A DNA stretch of 64,000 nt from Tribonema minus (GCA_017506865.1 JAFCMP010000110.1:62001-126000), one strand, 5' to 3'; positions 31,559 through 41,667 are shown, counted from the stretch's first letter. Made by a program: numbers and translations. The notes: a model not told the origin generated them from the letters alone.

Positions 31559-32164
31559 GTTGTGAGGGAGTAGATGCAAATACTCATCCCTCTGGGGTGC
31601 AACTTGGTGTTTCACTAAGTTGATATTAATGACAGCATCACGCGCTGCGCCCATCCATGTGGAAGCCGCAGGAGTCGGCTGCTCTTCGAGTGTCGCAGAT
31701 TGTTCTGTGGCGCCATTCATGTACCTCGCAGTGTCGACGAGCGATGCGATGCCTGCTTCGCAATCCGTAGCCAGGGCTCTGCACTTCTCATGGCCGACAC
31801 GTAAGCCCTCGAGCTGCATGGACGTGTCGGTCGCAACGTACAACAAATCTGACCCTAGCCCAGGCATGATGTTGATGTTGGCATCGATGCAACCCTTCCC
31901 CAGCACCTGTCCATCGCTGATGCACTTCTCCAGCTGCTTGATGAGATCTACTTGCTGGCTCGTTGACTTGTTGAGATCAGCCACGAAGGGCATAAAGTCC
32001 TCAGCGTGGCTGTTGACAAAGTCGACAGCCTCCATCAGCTCATCGACCTTTGTAGATTCTTGAACTGCGGCAAGCTGATCGATCAGTTGTTGGATGGTCT
32101 CTTTCACCACCACAACCTGCGTGATCGCCTCTTTGCTGTCATCTGTGGCGATCTCGTCAGACAT
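31556..32164 (-). CDS. Helical protein of 202 aa, stop supplied by hAT
   Basis: The start is ATG 32164; the CAG-repeat frame upstream lacks an ATG. The protein is mostly helical: TIQQLIDQLAAVQEST, then LIKQLEKCISDGQVLG and a Gly-rich centre, without low complexity. The final TAG is part of the hAT 1 terminus. Without the insertion the frame would run only one more codon to a TAA, so the protein is almost unchanged. No family is recognised. Confidence 0.45.
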   Translation of the reverse strand: MSDEIATDDSKEAITQVVVVKETIQQLIDQLAAVQESTKVDELMEAVDFVNSHAEDFMPFVADLNKSTSQQVDLIKQLEKCISDGQVLGKGCIDANINIMPGLGSDLLYVATDTSMQLEGLRVGHEKCRALATDCEAGIASLVDTARYMNGATEQSATLEEQPTPAASTWMGAARDAVININLVKHQVAPQRDEYLHLLPHN

Positions 32165-32310
32165 GCTGCTGCTGTGCTGGCGCTCTGCTGCTGCTGCTGC
32201 TGCTGCTGCTGCGCTGCTGCTGCGCTGCTGCTGTTGCTGCTGGGTTGCCTTCGTGCGCTGCTGGCTGCTGCTGGCGGTGCTGCTGCTGCTGCTGCTGCTG
32301 CTGTGCACAC
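32165..32310. repeat. CTG/CAG triplet repeats
   Basis: Several blocks of TGC/CTG triplets encode Gln, Ser, Ala or Leu runs depending on frame. They lie just 5' of the minus-strand gene. Confidence 0.85.
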
Positions 32311-32319
32311 TTCACAACA

Positions 32320-33440
32320 GGCTTGCAGTTCAAGTCCACCAGTTGAGGTTTCAGATCGGGCGGGACAGACAGCAGCGCTCTCAAGCAAAAGGAGTGTGCA
32401 GCAACTGGCACAGCAGGAGCATTCAGACATCAGCAGGTCCGCAAAGCAGCTAAGCGGCGGAGCAGGCAAGCAGCTCAGCAGCAAGGCAGCAAAAGCAATA
32501 ACGCTTTCACAAGCGAGGCAGCGGAGGTGGCAGGGCTGTGCTTGGTCACCAAAGCAGGCAGTGTCTCTCTTCAAAGGTGCGTCCTTCGTCCGGCAGCAAT
32601 AGCAGTGTGCATCAAAGCACTTGCAACAACAGCAGCGATTTCTTGTTCTTCGGCGCCCCATTTGTCATTATTTTGGCCACAACATCTCCTATTGCTTGTC
32701 TGGCATGTTCAAACAGGGCGACACACGAGCGCCTGCAACACACGTGCCAGGATCACCAGCCATGTCTGCGCAAGCACAGCTCGGCTGGCTGTCCAGCCTC
32801 GAGAAGCGACCCACGTGGTGGCCGAAGATGCCGTATGAGGGTCCTCTGTTCACAATGATGCTCGATGCGGCGCCCGACGTGGCACCACTCGAGGCGGTGA
32901 TGGACGAGCTTCGGCAAGGCAGAAGCTTTGAGGGTGTGGTGACGTTGTGTCAGACACACGCGACTGCAGCGCGGGTAGTGGACACTTGTAATGCGCTGTT
33001 TGACACCCCCACCGTGAGGCTGGATGCATTCTATGGTAGACCGTATTACAGGGTGGCACAGAAGACTCAGTGGGGGTGGAGCAAAGCATTTCACTTTCAC
33101 ATCTTGATCGATTCAATTTATGCGTGGATGTTTGAGCGGCGATCCGACCCCGCTGCTTTGACCATCCAGTGCATGTCGCGATGCCGCGCGGCGCGCGACA
33201 GGGTGGCTGAGGCACGGCTTGATGCTGACAATCTCTTTCATGCTGAGCATCGAGACAAGCGTCTGTGCATGACGGGCGCCAAGTCCACTGCTGAAGCGAT
33301 GGCCAGGCCGTACAAGCCTTAACTAGTCAGCGAATGCCAAAACAATCATGCTGTCGACTCCGTGTCATTTGTGTCCGTCCAGTTTTGTGTAGCCAGAACT
33401 GCGTCTGTTTGCATTTTTGACATTGTTGACACTTGGCTAG
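32320..33440. repeat. Segmental duplication, copy A
   Basis: Sequence from about 32320 to 33440 recurs at 52685-53000, 53235-53261 and 58174-58905. It includes an untranslated region and the IQ-motif gene. Copy B is split by an extra segment of about 230 bp and by the Copia element. Copy A retains the empty target site GGCATG at 32702-32707. Confidence 0.9.
32705..33322 (+). CDS. IQ-motif protein, copy A (205 aa)
   Basis: The ATG at 32705 is conserved with copy B; a second ATG follows at 32762. The protein has WLSSLEKRPTWWPKMPYEGP near the N-terminus, a helical middle, and TIQCMSRCRAARDRV near the C-terminus. The last fits the IQ calmodulin-binding consensus less well than copy B. Both copies are intron-less and about 85-90% identical by eye, with many silent changes, which suggests both were kept under selection for a time. 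IQ-bearing proteins of this size occur in giant viruses and algae; the role is unknown. Confidence 0.65.
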   Translation: MFKQGDTRAPATHVPGSPAMSAQAQLGWLSSLEKRPTWWPKMPYEGPLFTMMLDAAPDVAPLEAVMDELRQGRSFEGVVTLCQTHATAARVVDTCNALFDTPTVRLDAFYGRPYYRVAQKTQWGWSKAFHFHILIDSIYAWMFERRSDPAALTIQCMSRCRAARDRVAEARLDADNLFHAEHRDKRLCMTGAKSTAEAMARPYKP

Positions 33441-33770
33441 CGATGTACACCATTGACAAGCGCGGAGTGTGGCCCTACCGGGTGTCGCCTTTGGCGACGC
33501 GGCCTTAGGCCGCACCACGTGACCTTCGGTCACCCGCTTATAAACCGCGGCGGTTTGCACCATTGCTTCTCTTGAGTCAAGCATGTCAATAGTGTGAAAC
33601 AGTGTCACATGTGTCTATTGTGTCAAGTCTGTCAATGCAGTGTCAATTGTGTCATTAGTAAGAAACAGTGTCAAATGTGTCTATTGTGTCAAGTGTGTCA
33701 ATGCAGTGTCAATTGTGTGCACTGTGTCAATTGTTGTGTGCGCCACCTCAGGTGTGTGCACCACGTCAAA
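33400..33770 (+). repeat. Four mini-hairpins plus TG-rich array
   Basis: GTCGCC-TTT-GGCGAC (33484-33498), directly abutting GCGGCC-TTA-GGCCGC (33499-33513), GTGACC-TTC-GGTCAC (33519-33533) and AAACCG-CGG-CGGTTT (33542-33556). CTTATAA lies before the last. Then GTGTCAATTGTGTC-type repeats in two long periods run to 33770. Confidence 0.9.
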
Positions 33771-34052
33771 GTGAGTCAAATGTGCCAGTGTGGCTTCCGA
33801 AGTGCATGTGCAGTGACATCTGAGGTACTGCGGACCAATCACACGACAGACATGAGGGTTTGGACTAGACACCATGCCCATCACGATAACATGCGGCAAG
33901 ACAGCCAAGTCGTGCACGGCGCGCTGCAAGCATCTGCTTCATGTCAAGTGTCACTCAAATCTTGAGCAACAAACAAGGTGAAAGATGCGGCACCGCCAGA
34001 TTCCGCTCGCAGCAGCGTGACTCAGTAAAACAACAGACGAGGTATATTTGGG
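33771..34052. other. Intergenic, no gene recognised
   Basis: Nothing supported. Confidence 0.35.
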
Positions 34053-34372
34053 CTAACGTGTCTGCCTGCAGTGCTCGTTGACACGCTTGCGTCGAACCTC
34101 GGGGACATCCGGGTTCTCATCCGGCTGCCTCACCTCGCCCTGCTGGACGTAGAAATTGAAGGCGTCGCAGTAGGCTGGGAACAGCACGTCCTCCCTGCGC
34201 GCGACCCAGACCCTGTCCTCGAAGTGTCCTCCGCCTCGACGCAGACGTTGTGCCGGTGCCAGTCGCGGCTGGTGTACTCGAATAAGTGACGGCGTAGCGA
34301 TGAAGGCGCATTCGGTGGGGACTCAGGCTCCCAGGCGGGCGCTGTGTTCCCGCAGTACTCGGGGCTTTCCAT
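34053..34372 (-). CDS. Small GC-rich protein, about 106 aa, one frameshift
   Basis: ATG 34372 opens MESPEYCGNTAPAWEPE and continues to about 34200, where the frame shifts. The other frame then gives DVLFPAYCDAFNFYVQQGE and ends at 34053. Both parts have strong codon bias and a natural composition. The gene is divergent from the split gene at 34911 and shares its base composition with the genes at 45502 and 62682. The family is unknown. Confidence 0.5.
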
Positions 34373-34477
34373 GATGGTGCAGTAAGAAAATAGGGAGTGA
34401 GCAATTGTGAGACTGATTTGTTACTCTGCTGAGCACTACCAACTTCAAGTTTCGTCGGTGCTCTTTCGTCATAGAGG

Positions 34478-34850
34478 CAGGGCTGGGCTATACGGTCCCG
34501 ATCACCATCATACGTACGGAATATACGTATACAGCCATTTGGAGCTCATACGTACGGCATATACAGTCGGCCTGCTGAGCACTTTTCCGCACTTTTTAAC
34601 CTCTGAAAGAGCACTTTTTAACGGTGCAACTGGACGTGCTGCTGCTGTCACGACGCTTAGCCCAGGAGCAGGCTGTGCAGGCGTGCAAAGGAGCCAGCGC
34701 GGTCTGCCTATAAGGCCTGCCAGTCCTGCTGCTGGTGGCTGGTGCTGCTGCTGTGCAAGATGGGACTGTATATGCGCTCTGGCAAGGCTCATACGTACGG
34801 TCATACGGAATATACGGTATATACGATCTACACCGTATAGCCCAGCCCAG
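34478..34850. mobile_element. Non-autonomous hAT-like MITE, 373 bp
   Basis: The ends CAGGGCTGGGCTATACGG and its reverse complement, with one mismatch near the tip, are flanked by CATAGAGG (34470-34477) and CACAGAGG (34851-34858), an 8-bp duplication with one change. Subterminal ATACGTACGG motifs repeat at both ends. It has no coding capacity. It lies 60 bp upstream of ATG 34911, within the divergent promoter region 34373-34910. Confidence 0.85.
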
Positions 34851-35237
34851 CACAGAGGCAAACGCTGCATTCACAATCACACTCAGCCAGTACAGCATCT
34901 TTGTAGAAAAATGTCACGAGCGTCCAGGTCGTCTGCTAGGGTGAAGGCAGAGGCCTCGAAAGAGAGCTTTCAGCAGCAGTGGGCGGCTGCATCGGCTGCT
35001 TACTACAGCAAGCAGGCTGCGGAGAGGGCTAAGACAGCTGCCGGATCTCACCTCGTTCACCTGCTGGTGCCAGCGCCGGCCATGAGGGACCCCTGGAGCG
35101 TGTTGAAGCGCGCAGGTCCCGGCGTGGTGGTGCTCCAGAGGCTCACGTCGCCCATGTACGTATGGACTTGTATTTATAAAGGCCCAAGGGAGGCCGGGTT
35201 GCCTATGCAATCGGAAAGCTTGCGTCAACGCAGCAGC

Positions 35238-38200
35238 CTAGTCTGCGCTGTGCCCTAGGAGCTTGGATACCGGCGCCGCAACACAGCCCAGCATTCGCGC
35301 TCCACGTGTGTACGCCATGACGCGCTCCGCCAACTCCCGCGCCAGCGATATGCTCAGCTCAATGAGGATCTGACGCTTAGCTAACCCGGCCTTGTGTAAC
35401 ACATCTGCCTTCCCCCCCCCTGAGCACAGTGCTGAGTGCATTGCCAACTCCTTAACAAAAAGGCTTGTCTGCTTGCCCAGCCGTCCGTACGACTCCTGCA
35501 CGAATGGCACAAAAGCCCAAGATGACGTCAAGGTGCCGGTGTGGTGCTTGACCTTCGCGTCCTCCCCCACCCCAGCAGCATAGCCGTCCGTGTTCGAGGC
35601 GTTTGTTTTGCCTGTCAGGTACGAGCTCGCTGTGGGCGCGCGCACACTTGTGTCTAGCACTATTCCCTTGTTACGGTATGCACTGCTAAAGTGCAGACAC
35701 CCTGGGTCAATGACTGTGTCCGCCCGATACCCCGGTACCTTGAAGACGCTAGCGTCCTCATTGCGGACAATAGAGACATGGTGCTGTCTCAAGATGCGCT
35801 GCAGGCACCGCTTTTGGGCAGTGTGTGTCGCGTTGTGCCCCCGTATGTGCTGGCTGGGGCAGCTGATCGCATGCGTGGAGGTGGGGCTCACGTCACTGCA
35901 CCGCCATGGGCACACCTCGCCCTGTATGCCCCACCCGTCTATGAAGATCGCAACCAAAATCATCGTGGCTGCTGCCATACTGGACATGGGCGCCGCACCC
36001 GGGCGGTCATTGGCAGTGGGTGGCACGCTCATCCACGCCATTGCCCCGGACGCAAGCTGACTGCGCAGCTGCGCCAGGACCCGCGCGCTAGCCTGTTGGC
36101 GGCGGCGGCTGGTGTCGCGCGAGTCACCAATAGGTGCAGCCTCCGTCGGCTTGCCCACGGCACCAGCCGAGGCAGCCTCTAGGTCCTCCACCAGGCAAAA
36201 CTCGTATTGACGTCGAAGAACATTTGAAAGGCCGGCTTGTAGTCCGTGCGTGAAGTGACCGCGCCGGCGGCGGGGCACTACCTTCCTGCAGATCTCGTCA
36301 GCATAGGCCTCCCAGTCGTCGTCGTCGTCCTCCTGCCCGCCGCTGCAGCTGCTTTCTTCCGCGCTAGTTTGTGTTTTAGCGGGCGTGGAAGGGGCAGCCG
36401 CGGCAGCGGCTTGAGGGCCAGGTACGGTCGCCGCCGCAGCGGCCGCCTCGGCGCCAGGCACAATGCCGTGGGTGTGTGGGGCTGGCTCAGTGGTCACCGT
36501 CTCCGTGACGGCAGTTGCGGCGTAGATCGCTTGCACCGCAGTGGGGAGCGTCGACGCTGCGGCCGTCGTATCTGCTGCCCACCGTAGCAACGATGCTGGG
36601 AGCTGCTCGGCCACAGCTGTGCGTGATTTTTCGCCGCCATCAGCTGTCAGCGCTCGCGTAGAGCGTTGCACGGCCTCGATGATTGGCGGCAGTCCCTGGT
36701 CCTCGCGTATTGCGCATGAGTGCTGCGCGAACCAGGTGACTGCGCCGTGTTCGTCAGTGCCGAGCCTCAGGGCCCCTGCTGCCACCGTGACAGTGGCATG
36801 AATTATTGCCGGCCGCAGTGTTGTGCATGCCTGGGCCGTGTATGCGGCTGGTGCCAGTAGCCCCAAAAGCGGCATGCCCAGCCCGCCTCGTCGCTCCGGC
36901 AACCGTGACGCCCGCAGTGGCACTGCGATGTCCGTGAGTTCTGGCGGGCCCAAGCGCGGCAATACCAGCACGCTGCCACTGCTGGCTTCCTCATTGTCAC
37001 CAGCAGTGCAGGCGGCCAGCAGGTGTGACTTCATGGCTGCCGCGGTAGCGCAGCCGTGCAGGTGCAGCATGCGTTCGAGCGTCCATGCACAGAACCCGTC
37101 AAACGCGTGCAACCATGTCTCACTCAAAGCCGTGTCAACGACCCGAGCTAAGAAGCCCATGCGCTTCGTCAGTGACCTGCGCAGAATGAACTGTGCTGCC
37201 TGTAGGTGATGCCGCGCCATTCCAGCTAGCTGCCACGACAATCGCCATGTCCCTGCGTCAACAAGATGCTTGCTCATGGCAGCATGCACGTAGGCTGGGT
37301 GCCCTACCGGTACCCCGACCGACGTAAAGCCCTGACTGGATTCTGGCATGGTGGCGTCCACAAACGGTATGTCAAGGGCGCGCAGGCGTGCTCTGGCCGC
37401 TTCATCAAACACTGTGCCGCGCATGGCGATGGCCAGCGACTTGTCTGGTCGAACGCGTAGGCCCCCTGCCGCCAGCCGGCGGATCACCTCTGCCACCCCA
37501 GCGGCCGCTGCATCGTCGAAATAGGCAGCTTGCAGCACGTTGAGGTCATCCAGGAAAGCACAGTGCGGGGCTGGCGGTTCCGCTGTGCTGTGGCCATAGA
37601 CCGGCATACTGCCGGGCGTCGCATTCACTCCATCAGGGTAGAAGAGTAGGAAGGCCGCTGCCACTGCAAAGTACAGCGGCCCTAGAGGGTCCCCTTGCTG
37701 GCACCCTAGGTGGGAGCAGATAATGCGAGCTTCACCGTTCACCTCCACCCGCATCTCTGGGGCAGTGTCACCACAGTATACGGACTCAAAGTGCGGGAGC
37801 AGCTCCGGACAGAAGAGCATAAGCCCCCGCACAATGGCGGCGCGATCCACACTGTTAAATGCGTTCTCACAGTCCAGCTGGATTGTGGTGCCATACAGCT
37901 CGTGCCACACGCGCGCACGCGCTGCCACATGCTCGACGCCAGACCGGTATCCTACGCCAAACTGCGACATGGAGGCCAGCAGCCCCGATATCTTGCCCTT
38001 GACACTCCGTGCCGCTGTGGACCCGAGGAGTCTGCGCCAGACACTGGAGCAGGCGATCGGACGCCGCTTCTGTCCTATGCCTGAGAGGGCCGCGGCGCGG
38101 AGAAGCCGTTGCGATTGCTCCGGCAGCAGTTCGGGCTCAACAAGCAGCGTCGTGAACACCTTGGCCAGGTGATGGGCGAATGCCGGTTCCATCACATCTG

Positions 38201-39629
38201 ATTCTGAACCACCAGCTAGTCCTGGCGAGGCACTGCCCACGGGGCGGGTGGCTGCTTTCACTGGTGCACCAGGCCCAGCGGCCATCAAGAGGTGTTCATA
38301 GCGTAGGCCGTCCAGCCCTCCTGCCTTCCCCGCCCCTGCTGCGGACAAGGTCGACAGTATGTCTGTCGCCTCCACCTCGAGGCGCCGTCTGGCTGCGCTG
38401 GCAGCATCCTCAGGCCTATCGCTGTGATCATGTGCCTGATTCGATTCGAAGACAGGACTGCCGCTGCCAGCTGGCCCGGCGGTCGTTGCCACCCCTGCGC
38501 TGTGTAAGCAGTGCCGCCGGGCGTCGCGTACCAGGCCGCGCACTTGCTCCATTGGCGTATTGACTACCCACGGCCGGGTGCCAGTTTCAGGGTGCTTTGC
38601 TGCCAGCACCTGTGCCGTGACCTCGTCTGCTGGGGCGCATGCTTCACGCGCCTCTAGTCGTGCGGCAGCCAAGCCTACCCCCCGTCGCTTGCCTGAGAGG
38701 GCAGCGCATGCTGTTTGCTGCCTGGAGTCAGCCTCCGTCCAGTCGGCATCGAAGTTCGTTTGTGCCGACGCCGTAGCTGCGTTGTTTGGTTTGGGGGCCC
38801 GCAGCGTCGCTGCTGCTGACAGCGTCTTTCTCAGTAGCTCCGCGAAGTCGCCAGACAGCAACGCTGCCAGCCGGGCCGCAGGCGGCATACCGGTTCCCTC
38901 CGGTTGCCTACCAAAGGCCATTGCTGCCAGCAGGTGCAGCAGCCTGTAGCCGCGCTGCACTAGAGTCTGAGAAACCTGATGAGCAAACGCCCCGGCACCA
39001 TGGTGGAGGCGCACCCGTGCCGCCTCACGTGCACTGTCTGTGGCGTCCGCCAGTAGTCGTGTGGCGTGCTTCACTAGCCGTGCCCACTGGGTGCACTGCA
39101 GCTGAGTGCGGAAGGGGTTGGCAGTCGTGGTGAACCGCAGCAGCAGTAGATCCGCCTCATTGGTCTGGTCAAGTGCGTGGACGACCGAGGGTGTCGAGAG
39201 GTCCCAAGCCAGGGATGCTCGTGCCTGGGGCTTTGAGGGCCTGCCACTGGTGGTGGTGGTCGGGGGGGGCGGTGACGCGGCATCGTCCGGCGGGCCCACG
39301 TCCATGTCCGCCCATCCCACGGCCGTCCCGTGGGGGGGGCTGCTGTCCTGCAGCCTCAGGCTGTCAGACTGAGTGCGGCTGCCAGCGCTGCTAGGCGGTG
39401 CCGCAGCAGCTGCCGTTCGGCGCCGGCGTTGCGCGCCGGTTGCCGTGGCCGCCGGGCGTTTCTTGCTAGACTTTGAGTTGGCAGCGCCACTAGCCGGCAC
39501 CGCCGGTGGTTTTTGGAGGTGTCGCTGCGGCAGCCCCCGCCGCCGCGGGCGCGCCGTCGCTACCCGCACCCCCGCCCTCGGACTGGCCCGGGGGTACTGC
39601 CGGGCGTGCGCGCGTGGGGGCGCTTCCAT
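35238..39629 (-). CDS. Reverse transcriptase with restriction-like endonuclease, 1,463 aa
   Basis: A single uninterrupted frame from ATG 39629. After a Pro/Ala/Arg-rich N-terminus and a helical region, the RT domain has IGQKRRPIACSSVWRRL, motif A LDCENAFNSV (Asp 586), motif B QQGDPLGPLYF, motif C FLDDLN (Asp 694/695) and GLRVRPDKS. Near residues 1,230-1,250 is C-x3-C-x8-H-x3-C (CPWRCSDV...). About 60 residues later are YRADTVIDPG and IVLDTSV, the CCHC plus PD...D layout of R2-type restriction-like endonucleases. It performs target-primed reverse transcription. Long intact coding suggests recent activity. It overlaps the OTU frame by 140 bp in a different frame. Confidence 0.95.
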   Translation of the reverse strand: MEAPPRAHARQYPRASPRAGVRVATARPRRRGLPQRHLQKPPAVPASGAANSKSSKKRPAATATGAQRRRRTAAAAAPPSSAGSRTQSDSLRLQDSSPPHGTAVGWADMDVGPPDDAASPPPPTTTTSGRPSKPQARASLAWDLSTPSVVHALDQTNEADLLLLRFTTTANPFRTQLQCTQWARLVKHATRLLADATDSAREAARVRLHHGAGAFAHQVSQTLVQRGYRLLHLLAAMAFGRQPEGTGMPPAARLAALLSGDFAELLRKTLSAAATLRAPKPNNAATASAQTNFDADWTEADSRQQTACAALSGKRRGVGLAAARLEAREACAPADEVTAQVLAAKHPETGTRPWVVNTPMEQVRGLVRDARRHCLHSAGVATTAGPAGSGSPVFESNQAHDHSDRPEDAASAARRRLEVEATDILSTLSAAGAGKAGGLDGLRYEHLLMAAGPGAPVKAATRPVGSASPGLAGGSESDVMEPAFAHHLAKVFTTLLVEPELLPEQSQRLLRAAALSGIGQKRRPIACSSVWRRLLGSTAARSVKGKISGLLASMSQFGVGYRSGVEHVAARARVWHELYGTTIQLDCENAFNSVDRAAIVRGLMLFCPELLPHFESVYCGDTAPEMRVEVNGEARIICSHLGCQQGDPLGPLYFAVAAAFLLFYPDGVNATPGSMPVYGHSTAEPPAPHCAFLDDLNVLQAAYFDDAAAAGVAEVIRRLAAGGLRVRPDKSLAIAMRGTVFDEAARARLRALDIPFVDATMPESSQGFTSVGVPVGHPAYVHAAMSKHLVDAGTWRLSWQLAGMARHHLQAAQFILRRSLTKRMGFLARVVDTALSETWLHAFDGFCAWTLERMLHLHGCATAAAMKSHLLAACTAGDNEEASSGSVLVLPRLGPPELTDIAVPLRASRLPERRGGLGMPLLGLLAPAAYTAQACTTLRPAIIHATVTVAAGALRLGTDEHGAVTWFAQHSCAIREDQGLPPIIEAVQRSTRALTADGGEKSRTAVAEQLPASLLRWAADTTAAASTLPTAVQAIYAATAVTETVTTEPAPHTHGIVPGAEAAAAAATVPGPQAAAAAAPSTPAKTQTSAEESSCSGGQEDDDDDWEAYADEICRKVVPRRRRGHFTHGLQAGLSNVLRRQYEFCLVEDLEAASAGAVGKPTEAAPIGDSRDTSRRRQQASARVLAQLRSQLASGAMAWMSVPPTANDRPGAAPMSSMAAATMILVAIFIDGWGIQGEVCPWRCSDVSPTSTHAISCPSQHIRGHNATHTAQKRCLQRILRQHHVSIVRNEDASVFKVPGYRADTVIDPGCLHFSSAYRNKGIVLDTSVRAPTASSYLTGKTNASNTDGYAAGVGEDAKVKHHTGTLTSSWAFVPFVQESYGRLGKQTSLFVKELAMHSALCSGGGKADVLHKAGLAKRQILIELSISLARELAERVMAYTRGARMLGCVAAPVSKLLGHSAD

Positions 39630-41667
39630 TCCGTCGACACGTGTGGCATGGCGAGGTCAGCGCGCATTGCCTCTGCCCCGCGCTGGCTGACATATGGACC
39701 AGACCGCAGGCACCTGTGCATGCACTCAGCTTCCTTACCGCCCGTAGGAGGTCTTCTGCCGTGCAATTATACATGGTGCTCATCTCTTGCACATGCTTGG
39801 CATGGTGTGCCTCAGTGCTGCAGGTACTGCTGCCTGAAGGGGCACGGTCACCGGATGGGTCGTGATCAACCTGCTGCCGGATGCCCTTGGCGTATGCTGC
39901 CGCCGGATTTTGCTGACAGTGTGATGTGCTCGCCTCAGGGTTCAGCATCGACCTCGTGCAGCTACCACCGTTGAAGTGGGCCACTACCGGTGCCATGCGG
40001 CTCGCAGCTGACAGTTTGCCTCGCTGTTTGCTGCCCTCTTTCTGACCAAGCTGCCAAAATGCCAGTGTGCATAGTGGACACCTCAGTGGCTCAGGCTGCT
40101 GTGGCAACTGTAGCGCAGTACGGGGCTGTGTCCGACTCGGAGCCGTGATGTGGGTGCTGTCAGCTTGAGTGGTCGCCGACGCTGTCACAGTGGTTGGCAA
40201 GGGCGGAGCTGCCGCAGGGGCGACAAGCAGTTCAAAGTGTCCCACATTTGTATATAGCCCAGGCGGCGTCCACAGCACATCCAGATGGCAGCCAGGCTGA
40301 GCTGGAGTCGCCGGTGCGAATACCGCTGGCAGCCCCATCAGTTGTGCCAGCACCAGCCCTGTTGATTTTTGCGTGCTGCCAGTGGCCTGAGGCTTGGCCT
40401 GCCACACCGTCACCGAGACCGCGTAGACCGCTGCAACAATGGCCCACACAGACAAACCGAGGGGCCGTCCCCACACGCCCTCTTCCTGTAGGCGTTGCAG
40501 CAGGAGCGTGTGCCCGCTGTCCTTGCTGTCCGTTTCATTTGTGCCGTACTCGATTGCGAGGCAGCGAGCGCGTGTCCCGTACGTGTCGAATTGTTCACGT
40601 GTACACGCAGGTTGGGCTGCGGCATGCGCGGTCAGTTGACGCATCGATGACATGCTGGCCCCTTGTTTGCCCGCCCCCTGCGTGACGTATGCCACCATCC
40701 CGTCCAGCAGTGCCTCTCGCATGGCAATCACCAGCGCTGGGGCCGGCAGTCCGTGCTCAACTGCGACGCTGCCTATGCCGTGTAGAGCTGTATGAATCAG
40801 GCAGTTGCCGTTGCCCACGTTGCTCACGGGGCGAAGCTCCCCACCACGTGCTAGCGTCGCTGTGTTTTCCCCAAGTGCCTGTTTGTGGAGTGCCTGCAGG
40901 CCCGTGTGCCAAGTGGAAAAACCATAGTTGGTGGCTTTTGCCAGCGCGTCTTGCTGCTCCTCCATGGTGACTGTATGGCACACGGTTGAGGGTATCCGGG
41001 TCGCCACCGTCACGGTGGTGACCTTCGCCGGCCCGGATATTGGTGCTGAGGGGGCAGAGGCACCGCCCCTCGGCGGTGTGGTGGCTGGTGCCAGCTGCCC
41101 TAGAGGTGCAGGAGAATTGTCGCACTGGGCCTGTCGCTCCTGCGTCCGCCGTCTGTGTTTACCTCTGCGTCGACTGCGCTTTCCACTGGCAACCATAGCC
41201 GTGACAGATGCTGTCTCGGTCATTGTTGCGTGGGTGCTGTTATCACCGGCCTGCGTTACGTCTGACTCACCATGTTTCCCGGCTGGCTGGCGAGGCGACC
41301 TGGCAACGACCGGTTCCCCAAGGGAGAGTTGGTCAAACACCGCTGCCAGGTCGTTGCCCTCTTCTCGGAGGGAGAGCAAGCTGAACGTGACCGTCAGGTC
41401 ATGCATCTGATTCACCAGCGGTGCGCAGGGAGTCCGGCCCAGTAGGGTCTGTGTTGCTGGCGCGTCGCTGGCCGCCGGCCGCATATGCAGTCGGCGTGAC
41501 GTGCGGCAGGGTTCAAGCTTGGTACCCGTCGGCCAAGCGCCAAGCACCGTGACCCCGTGACGCGTGCCCGATTGGGGGCAAGGGCCAGTGCACGTACCCT
41601 GCGCGCGAGTGCGCCAGCCGCCCCCAGCAAGCCGTGCCAGTGAGATACCGTCGGGTCCCTGGGGCAT
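39490..41667 (-). CDS. OTU-type cysteine protease protein, 725 aa
   Basis: ATG 41667. The core motif SNVGNGNCLIHTALHGIG carries the catalytic Cys 289 in the OTU-typical GNC setting. NVGHFELLVAP supplies His 477. Between them lie helices and a Trp-rich strand (LSVWAIVAAVYAVSVTVW). A Cys-x2-Cys with distal His and Cys follows (LRCPLCTLAF), then a second Cys/His cluster near the C-terminus. OTU domains cleave ubiquitin-like or polyprotein links; in retrotransposons the role is unproven. The N-terminal 140 residues include Arg/Lys-rich nucleic-acid-binding sequence (SRRRGKHRRRTQ). Confidence 0.88.
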   Translation of the reverse strand: MPQGPDGISLARLAGGGWRTRAQGTCTGPCPQSGTRHGVTVLGAWPTGTKLEPCRTSRRLHMRPAASDAPATQTLLGRTPCAPLVNQMHDLTVTFSLLSLREEGNDLAAVFDQLSLGEPVVARSPRQPAGKHGESDVTQAGDNSTHATMTETASVTAMVASGKRSRRRGKHRRRTQERQAQCDNSPAPLGQLAPATTPPRGGASAPSAPISGPAKVTTVTVATRIPSTVCHTVTMEEQQDALAKATNYGFSTWHTGLQALHKQALGENTATLARGGELRPVSNVGNGNCLIHTALHGIGSVAVEHGLPAPALVIAMREALLDGMVAYVTQGAGKQGASMSSMRQLTAHAAAQPACTREQFDTYGTRARCLAIEYGTNETDSKDSGHTLLLQRLQEEGVWGRPLGLSVWAIVAAVYAVSVTVWQAKPQATGSTQKSTGLVLAQLMGLPAVFAPATPAQPGCHLDVLWTPPGLYTNVGHFELLVAPAAAPPLPTTVTASATTQADSTHITAPSRTQPRTALQLPQQPEPLRCPLCTLAFWQLGQKEGSKQRGKLSAASRMAPVVAHFNGGSCTRSMLNPEASTSHCQQNPAAAYAKGIRQQVDHDPSGDRAPSGSSTCSTEAHHAKHVQEMSTMYNCTAEDLLRAVRKLSACTGACGLVHMSASAGQRQCALTSPCHTCRRNGSAPTRARPAVPPGQSEGGGAGSDGAPAAAGAAAATPPKTTGGAG

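Noticed and set aside
33590..33770. TG-rich arrays considered as a CRISPR array
   Set aside because: Repeats are degenerate, lack regular spacers of constant length, and the window is eukaryotic.
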